A stretch of 64,000 bases of DNA from Prevotellaceae bacterium UBA2738. GTDB lineage: Bacteria > Bacteroidota > Bacteroidia > Bacteroidales > Bacteroidaceae. The translations under genes were made by a program, and so were the position numbers. The DNA lies in the NCBI GenBank assembly GCA_002353585.1, contig DEJW01000046.1:7704-71703 (forward strand), in the 5' to 3' direction. Of this stretch, positions 40,600 to 48,442 are shown piece after piece (position 1 is the stretch's first letter; every line of letters begins with the position of its first letter). The notes beneath the pieces were generated by a model that made no database searches, was not told where the DNA came from, and worked only from the letters and a program-made list of their open reading frames with translations.

Positions 40600-41037
40600 C
40601 TAAATGAGTTTGGATTTAACACTCTGCCTGGCGCGGAAGATGTTGACCTTTACCTGGTCTTCGGTTATTTCCATGATATTAGAGATTTCCTTATAGGAGA
40701 GACCTTCGAAGTCGCGGAGCTGCATGGCGACACGTTGCTTCTCGGGCAACTGTTCCATAGCCTGACGGATGGTGCTGATGCGCTCCTCGTGTTCTATGGT
40801 GTTTTCGACTGATGAGGAGCTGAAAAAGTCCATTCCATCGATATTTTCGGTCTGGTTGACCTTCATGCGCTGACGGTCGAGGGCGAGGTTACGAGCCATA
40901 CGGAGAGCGTATGCCTCGAGATTGTCGATAGCGTCGAGCTGCTCGCCCATTTTCCATAGTTTGATGATGGTATCTTGCACAACATCCTCCGCCTCCTGAC
41001 TGTTGAGGGTAATCCTCAGTGCCAGGCGGTACATCAC
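40600..41037 (-). CDS. ECF-type RNA polymerase sigma factor, N terminus altered
   Basis: This 145-residue protein has sigma region 2 (RITLNSQEAEDVVQDTIIKLWKM) and region 4 (AMEQLPEKQRVAMQLRDFEGLSYKEISNIMEITEDQVKVNIFRAR), so it should direct RNA polymerase to a small regulon. It is shorter than most ECF factors (about 160-190) and lacks the usual first helix. The frame stays open upstream of the GTG start for about 22 codons (NLDNILSLKNV and more) without any ATG, GTG or TTG, and this stretch runs into the heptamer array at 41063-41132. Either a rare start codon is used or the array has replaced the original N terminus. It follows argB. Confidence 0.85.
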   Translation of the reverse strand: MMYRLALRITLNSQEAEDVVQDTIIKLWKMGEQLDAIDNLEAYALRMARNLALDRQRMKVNQTENIDGMDFFSSSSVENTIEHEERISTIRQAMEQLPEKQRVAMQLRDFEGLSYKEISNIMEITEDQVKVNIFRARQSVKSKLI

Positions 41038-41062
41038 GTTTTTGAGGGACAGTATGTTATCT

Positions 41063-41132
41063 AAATTGAAAATTGAGAATTGAAAATTGAGAATTATGAA
41101 TTATGAATTATGAATTATGAACTGTGAACTAT
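41063..41132. repeat. Heptamer tandem array between argB and sigma gene
   Basis: About ten units in two sub-families, GAAAATT/GAGAATT then GAATTAT/GAACTGTG. On the minus strand it supplies the last codons of argB (Val-His-Ser-Ser-stop) and overlaps the open frame leading into the sigma gene. Confidence 0.85.
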
Positions 41133-41924
41133 CATTGTGCCTTCGTCTTCCTTATTTATGTTTGTGGCGAGGGTGATGACTACTTTCTTGACACCAGCAT
41201 CAACGGCTTCGAGGGCGTTCTCTACCTTAGGCATCATACCGCCAGAGATTATGCCGTCGGCAACATACTGACGGTAGGAGTCGTGGGTGATGACAGGTAT
41301 CACGCTGTCATCATCGTCAGGATTGCTGAGCACACCTTTCTTTTCGAAGGAGAAGATAAGGGATACGTCGAAGTGCTTAGCGAGTGCCTTGGCAACGGTG
41401 CTCGCCATAGTGTCGGCATTGGTGTTGAGTATGTTGCCCTTGCCGTCATGGGTGAGGGGAGCAACGACAGGAGTGACACCACTATTGAGCAACTGTGCCA
41501 GACGGTCGCCGTCAGCATAATCAACATCGCCCACATAACCGAAATCGACCATTTGATCGGTGCCATCGTCCATCTTCACCTTCTTCAGCGGACGTTTGTG
41601 AGAACGAATAACGTCCATATCGGCACCAGTCAGTCCGAGTGCGTTGACACCCTTAGCCTGCAACTGTGCCACGAGGTTTTTGTTTACCAGTCCGCCATAC
41701 ACCATAGTGACTACGGAGAGCATCTCTGCATCAGTGATTCGGCGTCCACCAACCATGTGGCTCTCTATGCCGAGTTGTGCCGCTACCTTAGTAGCACGGC
41801 GTCCACCACCATGCACCAGTATCTTCTTGCCTGAAATAGAGGCGAAGTTATCGAGCAACTGAGCGAGCTGTTCGGGGTCTTCAACCACAGCACCGCCAAC
41901 CTTTACAACTGTTACTTTATCCAT
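41115..41924 (-). CDS. argB: Acetylglutamate (or N-succinylglutamate) kinase
   Basis: ArgB phosphorylates the N-blocked glutamate in arginine synthesis. The 269-residue amino-acid kinase fold protein shows VVKVGGAV at the N terminus, the HGGGRRATKVA phosphate-binding loop, RRITDAEML, GLTGADMDVI and NTNADTMASTVAKAL. Bacteroides is known to use N-succinyl instead of N-acetyl intermediates, so the substrate here may be N-succinylglutamate. It begins 3 bp after dusB on the same strand. Its last residues VHSS and stop are read from a heptamer array, the same ending as the RND pump at 1577. Confidence 0.94.
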   Translation of the reverse strand: MDKVTVVKVGGAVVEDPEQLAQLLDNFASISGKKILVHGGGRRATKVAAQLGIESHMVGGRRITDAEMLSVVTMVYGGLVNKNLVAQLQAKGVNALGLTGADMDVIRSHKRPLKKVKMDDGTDQMVDFGYVGDVDYADGDRLAQLLNSGVTPVVAPLTHDGKGNILNTNADTMASTVAKALAKHFDVSLIFSFEKKGVLSNPDDDDSVIPVITHDSYRQYVADGIISGGMMPKVENALEAVDAGVKKVVITLATNINKEDEGTMIVHSS

Positions 41925-41927
41925 GTT

Positions 41928-42935
41928 TTATAATATAGTTTTTAGTTCATTCAATATTGCAGTCAACTCCTCCACTGTGTTTGCCCTGAGCATCTTTATG
42001 CGAGTGGGTTTGAAATCGGCTATTCCCTTGAAGATAGGGGTAGAAGCGAGGTGGCGACGGGTATGGAGGATAGCCTTGTGCTCATCACCGATATAGTCGA
42101 TATTGAGTTGCAGAAGCTCTAATAAAATGTCGATTTTATCGGCATTATTTAGTGTTTCGGTAGCCTCGCGAGAGAATATCCAAGGTTGTCCGAAAGTAGC
42201 TCTGCCTATCATCACGGCATCCACACCAAAGGTGTCGAAGGCACGGTCGGCATCGTCGAGCGACTTGATGTCGCCATTGCCTATTATCGGTATTTTGATG
42301 GCAGGATTATCTTTTACTGCCTTGATGAGGGTCCAGTCGGCTTCGCCAGTGTACATCTGGGCTCGCGTTCTGCCATGAATGGTGAGAGCCTGAATGCCAC
42401 AGTCCTGTAAGTGAAGAGCCAAATCGACCCCCTCCCAACCTCCCCGAGGGGAGGAGATTGTTGACAGTTTATTGCCGAAGACATAGTTGTCGGAGTTCCA
42501 TCCCAGTCGGGTCTTCACCGTCACGGGGGTGTTGACAGCCTTTACCACAGCCTCAGTCATTTCGAGCATCAGGGGGATATTCTGCAACATTCCTGCACCA
42601 GCACCCTTGCCAGCTACTTTCTTCACGGGACATCCGAAGTTGAGGTCTATCACATCGGGGTGAGCCTCTGCCTCCACTATGCGTGCTGCCTCTACCACGG
42701 CATCGGTGGTGCGACCATATATCTGTATGCCAACAGGACGCTCGTCGTCGCTGATGGTGAGTTTTCTCACCGTAGCCTTGATGGAACGGACAAGAGCCTC
42801 AGCAGCCACAAATTCGGTATATACCATAGATGCTCCGTAACGCTTGCAGAGCTTACGGAAACCAATGTCTGTCACGTCTTCCATAGGGGCAAGAAACAAC
42901 GGACGATTGCCTAAATCTATGTTGCCAATCTTCAT
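41928..42935 (-). CDS. dusB: tRNA-dihydrouridine synthase (DusB type)
   Basis: It reduces uridine to dihydrouridine in tRNA with FMN and NADPH. The 335-residue TIM-barrel protein has LAPMEDVTDIGFRKLC, YTEFVAAEAL, the catalytic Cys in DLNFGCPVKKV (about residue 100), VKTRLGWN, LTIHGRTRAQMYTGEADW and IPIIGNGDI. Between VKTRLGWN and LHLQDCG is an unusual insertion of about 15-20 residues containing SSPRGGWEG, encoded by a G/C-rich palindrome (42439-42454). It heads a dusB-argB-sigma transcript with a -7 element at 42945-42952. Confidence 0.93.
   Translation of the reverse strand: MKIGNIDLGNRPLFLAPMEDVTDIGFRKLCKRYGASMVYTEFVAAEALVRSIKATVRKLTISDDERPVGIQIYGRTTDAVVEAARIVEAEAHPDVIDLNFGCPVKKVAGKGAGAGMLQNIPLMLEMTEAVVKAVNTPVTVKTRLGWNSDNYVFGNKLSTISSPRGGWEGVDLALHLQDCGIQALTIHGRTRAQMYTGEADWTLIKAVKDNPAIKIPIIGNGDIKSLDDADRAFDTFGVDAVMIGRATFGQPWIFSREATETLNNADKIDILLELLQLNIDYIGDEHKAILHTRRHLASTPIFKGIADFKPTRIKMLRANTVEELTAILNELKTIL
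42439..42454. repeat. Perfect 16-bp palindrome CCTCCCCGAGGGGAGG inside dusB
   Basis: This G/C-rich palindrome, with CCCTCCCAA next to it, looks like an intergenic REP-like sequence yet lies in frame inside the dusB gene, coding for Ser-Pro-Arg-Gly-Gly in an insertion loop. Confidence 0.7.
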
Positions 42936-42944
42936 ATTTGACTA

Positions 42945-42952
42945 CAAAGATA
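42945..42952 (-). promoter_or_regulatory. -7 promoter element for dusB-argB
   Basis: It reads TATCTTTG on the minus strand, 10 bp before the dusB start. Its -33 position falls inside the GAAGAAT heptamer array. Confidence 0.55.
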
Positions 42953-42959
42953 CAAAAAA

Positions 42960-42990
42960 ATGAAGAATGAAGAGTGAAGAATGAAGAATT
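42960..42990. repeat. Heptamer tandem array (GAAGAAT) between divergent promoters
   Basis: Four units of GAAGAAT/GAAGAGT lie exactly between the dusB -7 element and the suf operon -7 element, covering the -33 regions of both. Confidence 0.85.
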
Positions 42991-42995
42991 TTTCG

Positions 42996-43003
42996 TAATT
43001 TTG
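42996..43003 (+). promoter_or_regulatory. -7 promoter element for the lipoprotein-suf operon
   Basis: TAATTTTG followed by CATAG, about 167 bp before the lipoprotein start. It matches TAnnTTTG; the -33 region is repeat DNA. Confidence 0.6.
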
Positions 43004-43032
43004 CATAGAATTTAGAGAATTAAGTTTTCTCA

Positions 43033-43140
43033 AGTCCAACTTGAGAGGAGTTAAAGGAGTTAAAAGGAGGACTCCGAGTTCTACTCGCCTGAAGAGCTTC
43101 GCTCGAAGAATCGCTCGTTGAACTCGCTAAGGAATTAAAG
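43033..43140. repeat. Hairpin and GAGTTAAA/GAAC palindrome cluster in the suf leader
   Basis: CTCAAGT-CC-AACTTGAG forms a hairpin, followed by GGAGTTAAA words and small palindromes GAGCTTCGCTC and TCGCTCGTTGAACTCGC. It is related to the clusters at 19010 and 60699 and would lie in the 5' leader. Confidence 0.55.
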
Positions 43141-43169
43141 GACAAAACCAGAATAAAACGATATAATTA

Positions 43170-43691
43170 ATGAAAAAGATTTACAACTATCTGTTTGTGG
43201 GCATAGTAGCGATGCTCTCAATGACACTTTCATCATGTAATGACGATAACATTGCGCGTGATCTCGATGGTATTTGGGAGGGCAAGGTTTCACAGAACTG
43301 GTCTTGGCGCTGGTCTGATTACACTACTTACCAGTATGTTGACATAGAATTTTATACAGACCCTTACTATTACGCTGAAGGAACAGGTGTAGAGTATGAC
43401 TATACAGGAACATACACATATGTAAGTTGTCCGTTTAACTTCAGAGTGCGCAACGGCGTGATTTATATGGACTACAGAGATGGTACCAGGGTTAGGATAA
43501 CAAATTACTACCTTAGTGGAGACCGTTTCTCTGGTACTTTCAGAGATTACTACAGCGGAGATTATCTTGCAGACTTTTCTTTCTATAAGGTAGCAAACTT
43601 CCGTCACTTCAGATATAGCGGTTACTCCCTTGATGCTGACTTTGAAAAAGAAGACTCCAAGACAAACAAGACTGAAGCCGAACAGAAATAA
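43170..43691 (+). CDS. Tyr-rich lipoprotein of unknown function
   Basis: This 173-residue protein has a lipoprotein signal (LSMTLSSC, lipobox Cys near residue 23). After it comes LDGIWEGKVSQNW, a GxW start seen in lipocalin-like barrels, then an unusually Tyr-rich beta-strand body (23 Tyr, for example DPYYYAEGTGVEYDYTGTYTYV) and a Lys/Glu-rich tail. No named family is recognised. Its TAA overlaps the sufB ATG by one base (TAATG), so it is translationally coupled to sufB, an odd partner for a cytoplasmic Fe-S operon. A periplasmic or outer-membrane location is expected. Confidence 0.75.
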   Translation: MKKIYNYLFVGIVAMLSMTLSSCNDDNIARDLDGIWEGKVSQNWSWRWSDYTTYQYVDIEFYTDPYYYAEGTGVEYDYTGTYTYVSCPFNFRVRNGVIYMDYRDGTRVRITNYYLSGDRFSGTFRDYYSGDYLADFSFYKVANFRHFRYSGYSLDADFEKEDSKTNKTEAEQK

Positions 43692-45145
43692 TGGCTGAGA
43701 AGAATGAATTTGTGAGGAAGGTGGCGGAGCAGAAGTACGAGTACGGCTTCACCACCGACGTTCACACTGACATAATACCCGTAGGACTGACGGAAGATGT
43801 GGTAAGGCTCATTTCAGAAAAGAAAGGTGAGCCCGATTGGATGTTGGAGTTCCGTCTGAAGGCGTTCCGCCATTGGCAGACGATGACGCAGCCGACATGG
43901 GGACACGTCAACGTGCCACCGATAGACTACCAGGCGATATCATACTACGCCGACCCGATGGCAAAGAAAAAGAACCCTAACCTGACGGAAGACGGCAAGA
44001 TTGACCCAGAGCTGGAGAAGACATTCGACAAACTGGGCATACCATTAGAGGAAAGACTGGCGCTGAGCGGTGTTGCCGTGGATGCCATCATGGACTCGGT
44101 GAGCGTGAAGACCACCTATAAGGACAAACTGAAGGAGATGGGCATCATATTCATGTCGATAGGTGAGGCGATAAAGGAACATCCAGACCTGATAAAGGAA
44201 TACCTGGGCAGTGTGGTGCCATACAGAGACAACTTCTTTGCGGCGCTCAATTCAGCAGTGTTCTCTGATGGTTCGTTCGTTTATATACCAAAGGGCGTGA
44301 GATGTCCGATGGAGCTGTCCTCCTACTTCCGCATCAACGCAGCAGGAACGGGACAGTTTGAGAGGACGCTGATAATAGCCGACGACGACTCATACGTGTC
44401 ATACCTCGAGGGATGTACGGCACCGATGCGTGACGAAAACCAACTGCATGCCGCCATAGTGGAGATAATAGTGAAGGACAGGGCAGAGGTGAAATACTCT
44501 ACCGTGCAGAACTGGTATCCTGGAGACGAGCACGGCAAAGGTGGTGTGCTGAATCTCGTAACCAAGCGTGGCGACCTGCGCGGAGTGTCGAGCAAACTGT
44601 CGTGGACACAGGTAGAGACGGGTTCGGCGATAACATGGAAATACCCTTCATGTGTGCTTCGCGGCGACAACTCGGTAGCAGAGTTCTACAGTGTTGCCGT
44701 AACGAACAACTACCAGGAGGCAGATACGGGTACCAAGATGATACACATGGGCAAGAACACCAAATCGACCATTATATCAAAGGGTATCTCAGCAGGACAC
44801 TCGCAGAACTCTTACCGCGGACTGGTAAGGGCGACATCGAAGGCTGACGGGGCAAGAAACTACTCATCGTGTGACTCGCTGCTGCTGGGTAGCCAATGCG
44901 GAGCGCACACCTTCCCATATATGGACATACATAACAACACGGCAGTGGTGGAGCACGAGGCTACGACATCGAAGATAAGCGAAGAACAGCTGCTATACTG
45001 CAACCAGCGAGGCATATCGACAGAAGAAGCCGTAGGACTGATAGTGAACGGCTATGCCAAGGAGGTGCTGCAGAAACTGCCGATGGAGTTTGCTGTGGAG
45101 GCACAGAAGCTCCTCAGCGTGAGTCTGGAAGGAAGCGTAGGATAA
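43691..45145 (+). CDS. sufB: Fe-S cluster assembly scaffold SufB
   Basis: SufB forms the SufBC2D scaffold that builds and hands over Fe-S clusters. The 484-residue protein has EPDWMLEFRLKAFRHW near the start, DGSFVYIPKGVRCPMELSSYFRIN, YLEGCTAPMRDENQLHAA, NWYPGDEHGKGGVLNLVTKRG, and the C-terminal SCDSLLLGSQCGAHTFPY and HEATTSKISEEQLLYCNQRG. The order sufB-sufC-sufD-sufS follows. The ATG overlaps the stop of the preceding lipoprotein gene. Confidence 0.97.
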   Translation: MAEKNEFVRKVAEQKYEYGFTTDVHTDIIPVGLTEDVVRLISEKKGEPDWMLEFRLKAFRHWQTMTQPTWGHVNVPPIDYQAISYYADPMAKKKNPNLTEDGKIDPELEKTFDKLGIPLEERLALSGVAVDAIMDSVSVKTTYKDKLKEMGIIFMSIGEAIKEHPDLIKEYLGSVVPYRDNFFAALNSAVFSDGSFVYIPKGVRCPMELSSYFRINAAGTGQFERTLIIADDDSYVSYLEGCTAPMRDENQLHAAIVEIIVKDRAEVKYSTVQNWYPGDEHGKGGVLNLVTKRGDLRGVSSKLSWTQVETGSAITWKYPSCVLRGDNSVAEFYSVAVTNNYQEADTGTKMIHMGKNTKSTIISKGISAGHSQNSYRGLVRATSKADGARNYSSCDSLLLGSQCGAHTFPYMDIHNNTAVVEHEATTSKISEEQLLYCNQRGISTEEAVGLIVNGYAKEVLQKLPMEFAVEAQKLLSVSLEGSVG

Positions 45146-45181
45146 TTAATTAGGAATTAGGAATTAGAAATTAGAAATTAG
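45146..45181. repeat. Heptamer tandem array (AGGAATT/AGAAATT) between sufB and sufC
   Basis: Five units of AGGAATT or AGAAATT begin directly after the sufB stop and fill most of the 48-bp gap to sufC. Confidence 0.85.
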
Positions 45182-45193
45182 GGTCACTATATT

Positions 45194-45940
45194 ATGCTTG
45201 AAATAAGAAACCTGCATGCCAGGGTAGAAGAAAAGGAAATACTGAAGGGCGTAAACCTCACCATCAGAGATGGCGAGATACATGCGCTGATGGGTACTAA
45301 CGGTGCCGGAAAGTCAACACTGAGCAACGTCATAGTGGGTAACCCACGCTATGAGGTGACGGAAGGCGAGATAATATTCAATGGACAGAACCTGCTGGAG
45401 ATGACTGCCGACGAACGTGCCAACGCAGGCATATTCATGTCGTTCCAGATGCCAGTGGAGATACCAGGAGTGTCAATGACCAACTTCATGAAGGCTGCCG
45501 TGAACGCCAGACGTAAGGCGAGAGGCGAGGAGCCTATGAAGGCTGGCGACTTCATCAAGATGATGAAAGAGAAGCGCGAACTGGTGGAGATAGACCAGAA
45601 ACTGATAAAGCGTTCGGTGAACGAGGGCTTCTCAGGCGGCGAGAAGAAGCGTAACGAGATATTCCAGATGGCTATGCTGGAACCAACCTTCTGCATACTC
45701 GACGAAACAGACTCAGGTCTGGACGTTGATGCACTGCGCATAGTGGCTACAGGATTTAACAAACTGCGCACGGAGAAAACCTCGGCAATGGTGATAACCC
45801 ACTACCAGCGTCTGCTGGACTATATAAAGCCTGACATAGTACATGTGCTCATTGACGGCAAAATAGTGAAGACTGGTGGTCCAGAACTGGCAGTGAAGAT
45901 AGAGAACGAGGGATTTGACTTTGTAATGCAGAATGCATAA
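45194..45940 (+). CDS. sufC: Fe-S cluster assembly ATPase SufC
   Basis: This 248-residue ABC-type ATPase has Walker A GTNGAGKST, Q-loop in FMSFQMPVEIPG, signature FSGGEKKRNEI, Walker B FCILDETDSGLD and H-loop VITHYQRLL. It powers conformational changes of the SufBC2D scaffold in the cytoplasm. The gap to sufD is only 3 bp. Confidence 0.97.
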   Translation: MLEIRNLHARVEEKEILKGVNLTIRDGEIHALMGTNGAGKSTLSNVIVGNPRYEVTEGEIIFNGQNLLEMTADERANAGIFMSFQMPVEIPGVSMTNFMKAAVNARRKARGEEPMKAGDFIKMMKEKRELVEIDQKLIKRSVNEGFSGGEKKRNEIFQMAMLEPTFCILDETDSGLDVDALRIVATGFNKLRTEKTSAMVITHYQRLLDYIKPDIVHVLIDGKIVKTGGPELAVKIENEGFDFVMQNA

Positions 45941-45943
45941 TTA

Positions 45944-47152
45944 ATGAATCAATACGTAGAATTATATAACGAGATAAAGGGCCAGTTGGACAGGCAGTCG
46001 TGCAGTGCGCTCAACGCACAGCGCGAGGAGGCAATGAAGCAGTTTAAGGCTATGGGCTTCCCTACGAGGAAGGTGGAGAGATACCGCTATACCGATGTGG
46101 AGGCAGCCTTTGCACCCAACTACGGACTGAGTCTCGCTCCATACACCATAAAGGATGTGCAGTATGTGTATGCTGCAAAGGAAGCGCCGATAGATATCGT
46201 ACCTTATTATAATAAGGTGGCTGACAGCAAAGGCGATGCCATGACAGCCCTGAACACGGCATTAGCGCATGATGCACTCGTGATATACGTGCCAAAGGGC
46301 AAGAGGGCTGAGATCCCGATACGCATCGAGAACATACTCAACGGCGAACAGGATACTATGGTGGTACGCCGTGTGCTGATAGTGATGGAGGAGCTGAGTG
46401 AGGCGACAATATTCTTTGTGGACCACGTGAAGAGCGACAAGGCTTTCCTCACATCGCAGGTGATAGAGGTGGTATGCAAAGAGGGTTCACACCTGGACCT
46501 CTATGAGATGGAGGAGACCAGTAGCAAATGTAACCGTTTCAGCAACCTCTATATAAAGACTGAGCGCGATGCAGTGGTGAGACATAACAACCTGACGATA
46601 TCAAACGGTGTGACTCGCAACGGCATAGACGTTTATTTGCAGGGCAAGGGCTCGGAGGTGACTCTGAACGGTGCCGTGATAGCCGACAGAGAGCAGCATG
46701 TAGATAACAACACCGTGATAGAACACCAGGTGGAGCAGTGTCAGAGCAACGAGCTGTATAAATACGTGCTCGACGACAAGGCGGTGTGCGCCTTTGCAGG
46801 TAAGATACTAGTGAAGGAGGGAGCACAGCAGACCTACTCGCAGGAGACGAACAACAACATGGTGGCAAGTAACGACGCGAGGATGTACACTCAGCCGATG
46901 CTTGAGATATATGCCGACGACGTGAAGTGTGCGCACGGCTCTACCGTCGGTGTGATGGACGAGGCGGCACTGTTCTATATGATGCAGCGAGGCATATCAA
47001 AGGATGAGGCTAAGACACTGCTGAAGAATGCCTTTATCTCGCAGGTGATAGACGAGATGAAGTGGCAGGCTTTCCGCGACCGTCTGCACATACTCATAGA
47101 CAAGCGCCTGAGTAAGGAAGAGCGTTGTGGCACATGTAAGATTTGTAACTAA
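45944..47152 (+). CDS. sufD: Fe-S cluster assembly protein SufD
   Basis: This 402-residue partner of SufB has an N-terminal helical region (FPTRKVERYRYTDVEAAFAP, typical of SufD) and a right-handed beta-helix core. The C-terminal motif ETNNNMVASNDARMYTQPMLEIYADDVKCAHGSTVGVMDEAALFYMMQRGI is shared with SufB/SufD proteins. It ends with a Cys-rich CGTCKICN. The final Asn-stop reads into the heptamer array before sufS. Confidence 0.96.
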   Translation: MNQYVELYNEIKGQLDRQSCSALNAQREEAMKQFKAMGFPTRKVERYRYTDVEAAFAPNYGLSLAPYTIKDVQYVYAAKEAPIDIVPYYNKVADSKGDAMTALNTALAHDALVIYVPKGKRAEIPIRIENILNGEQDTMVVRRVLIVMEELSEATIFFVDHVKSDKAFLTSQVIEVVCKEGSHLDLYEMEETSSKCNRFSNLYIKTERDAVVRHNNLTISNGVTRNGIDVYLQGKGSEVTLNGAVIADREQHVDNNTVIEHQVEQCQSNELYKYVLDDKAVCAFAGKILVKEGAQQTYSQETNNNMVASNDARMYTQPMLEIYADDVKCAHGSTVGVMDEAALFYMMQRGISKDEAKTLLKNAFISQVIDEMKWQAFRDRLHILIDKRLSKEERCGTCKICN

Positions 47153-47176
47153 CTGTGAACTATGAACTGTGAACTG
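47146..47176. repeat. Heptamer tandem array (AACTATG) supplying the sufS start
   Basis: Four units of AACTGTG/AACTATG span the sufD stop and the sufS start. The ATG at 47162 and the next four codons (Asn-Cys-Glu-Leu) are repeat sequence. Confidence 0.85.
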
Positions 47177-48382
47177 ATCCGTAAGGATTTCCCGATATTA
47201 CAACGTAAGATATACGACAAGTACCCACTGGTGTATCTTGACAACGGAGCGACGACGCAAAAGCCGCTCTGTGTGCTCGACGGTATGCGTGAGGAGTACC
47301 TCAACGTGAATGCTAATGTGCATCGCGGCGTGCACTACCTATCGCAACAGGCTACCGACCTGCATGAAGGGGCAAGAGAGAAGGTAAGGCAGTTTATCAA
47401 TGCCGAGAAGACCTCAGAGATAGTCTTTACCCGAGGCACTACAGAGGCTGTGAACCTTGTGGCATCAAGTTTTGTGGAGGCTTACATGAAGGCTGGCGAC
47501 GAGGTTATCATATCAACCATGGAGCACCACTCAAACATAGTGCCTTGGCAGTTGCAGGCAGAGAAGAAGGGCATAGTGGTGAAGGTGATACCGATGAGCG
47601 ACGACGGCATACTCGATCTGGAGGCATATAAGACGCTCTTCAGCGAGAAGACCAAGTTAGTTAGCGTGACCCACGTTAGTAATGTGCTGGGTACGGTGAA
47701 CCCCGTGAAGGAAATAATAAAGATAGCCCATGAGCATGAGGCGCCTTGTATGATAGACGGTGCGCAGTCGGCACCCCACATGGCAATCGATGTGCAGGAT
47801 ATGGACTGCGACTTCTACGCCTTCTCAGGACATAAGATGTATGGACCTACTGGCATAGGAGTGCTTTACGGCAAAGAGAAATATCTGGAACAGATGCCGC
47901 CATACCAGGGAGGCGGCGACATGATAGGTACGGTGACATTCGAAAAGACAACCTATGCCGCCCTGCCGTATAAGTTTGAGGCTGGCACGCCAGACTATAT
48001 AGCCACTCACGGACTGGCAATAGCCATAGACTATATGCTCAATATAGGTATGGACAAGATAGAGGAGCACGAGAGAGGACTGACCCGCTATGCCTTAGAA
48101 CAGATGCAGACCATAGAGGGGATGCGCATATTCGGTCCGCTCGACGCCACAAAGCGCGATGCGGTGATAAGTTTCCTCGTGGGCGATATTCACCACCTCG
48201 ATATGGGAACACTGCTCGATCGCTTAGGCATAGCTGTGAGAACGGGTCACCACTGTGCTGAACCCCTGATGCGCCGTTTAGGTATCAATGGTACAGTGCG
48301 TGCTTCCTTCGGGCTGTATAATACAAAGGAGGAGATTGATGTCTTGGTCAGCGGCATAAAGAGAGTAAGCACTATGTTTTGA
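47162..48382 (+). CDS. sufS: Cysteine desulfurase SufS
   Basis: PLP enzyme that takes sulfur from cysteine for the Suf scaffold. 406 residues, with VYLDNGATTQKP, STMEHHSNIVPWQ, DGAQSAPHMAIDVQ, the PLP lysine in FSGHKMYGPTGIG and the catalytic Cys in VRTGHHCAEPLM. Conserved sequence begins at IRKDFPIL. The only upstream start is the ATG inside a heptamer array, so the first five residues (MNCEL) are repeat-encoded. No sufE or sufU lies nearby. Confidence 0.96.
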   Translation: MNCELIRKDFPILQRKIYDKYPLVYLDNGATTQKPLCVLDGMREEYLNVNANVHRGVHYLSQQATDLHEGAREKVRQFINAEKTSEIVFTRGTTEAVNLVASSFVEAYMKAGDEVIISTMEHHSNIVPWQLQAEKKGIVVKVIPMSDDGILDLEAYKTLFSEKTKLVSVTHVSNVLGTVNPVKEIIKIAHEHEAPCMIDGAQSAPHMAIDVQDMDCDFYAFSGHKMYGPTGIGVLYGKEKYLEQMPPYQGGGDMIGTVTFEKTTYAALPYKFEAGTPDYIATHGLAIAIDYMLNIGMDKIEEHERGLTRYALEQMQTIEGMRIFGPLDATKRDAVISFLVGDIHHLDMGTLLDRLGIAVRTGHHCAEPLMRRLGINGTVRASFGLYNTKEEIDVLVSGIKRVSTMF

Positions 48383-48389
48383 CCCCCTA

Positions 48390-48421
48390 ATTATCAATTG
48401 TCAATTATCAATTATCAATTG
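48390..48421. repeat. Heptamer tandem array (CAATTAT/CAATTGT) after sufS
   Basis: Four to five units lie between sufS and the methyltransferase gene. An in-frame ATG in the array would extend the next protein by MSIINYQLKKTSIIE, which is repeat-derived and is not used as start here. Confidence 0.85.
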
Positions 48422-48442
48422 AAGAAGACTTCTATCATAGAG

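Noticed and set aside
48398..48442. Longer start for the SpoU methyltransferase
   Set aside because: The 15 extra residues (MSIINYQLKK...) are heptamer-repeat translation; family homology starts after MNRLS.
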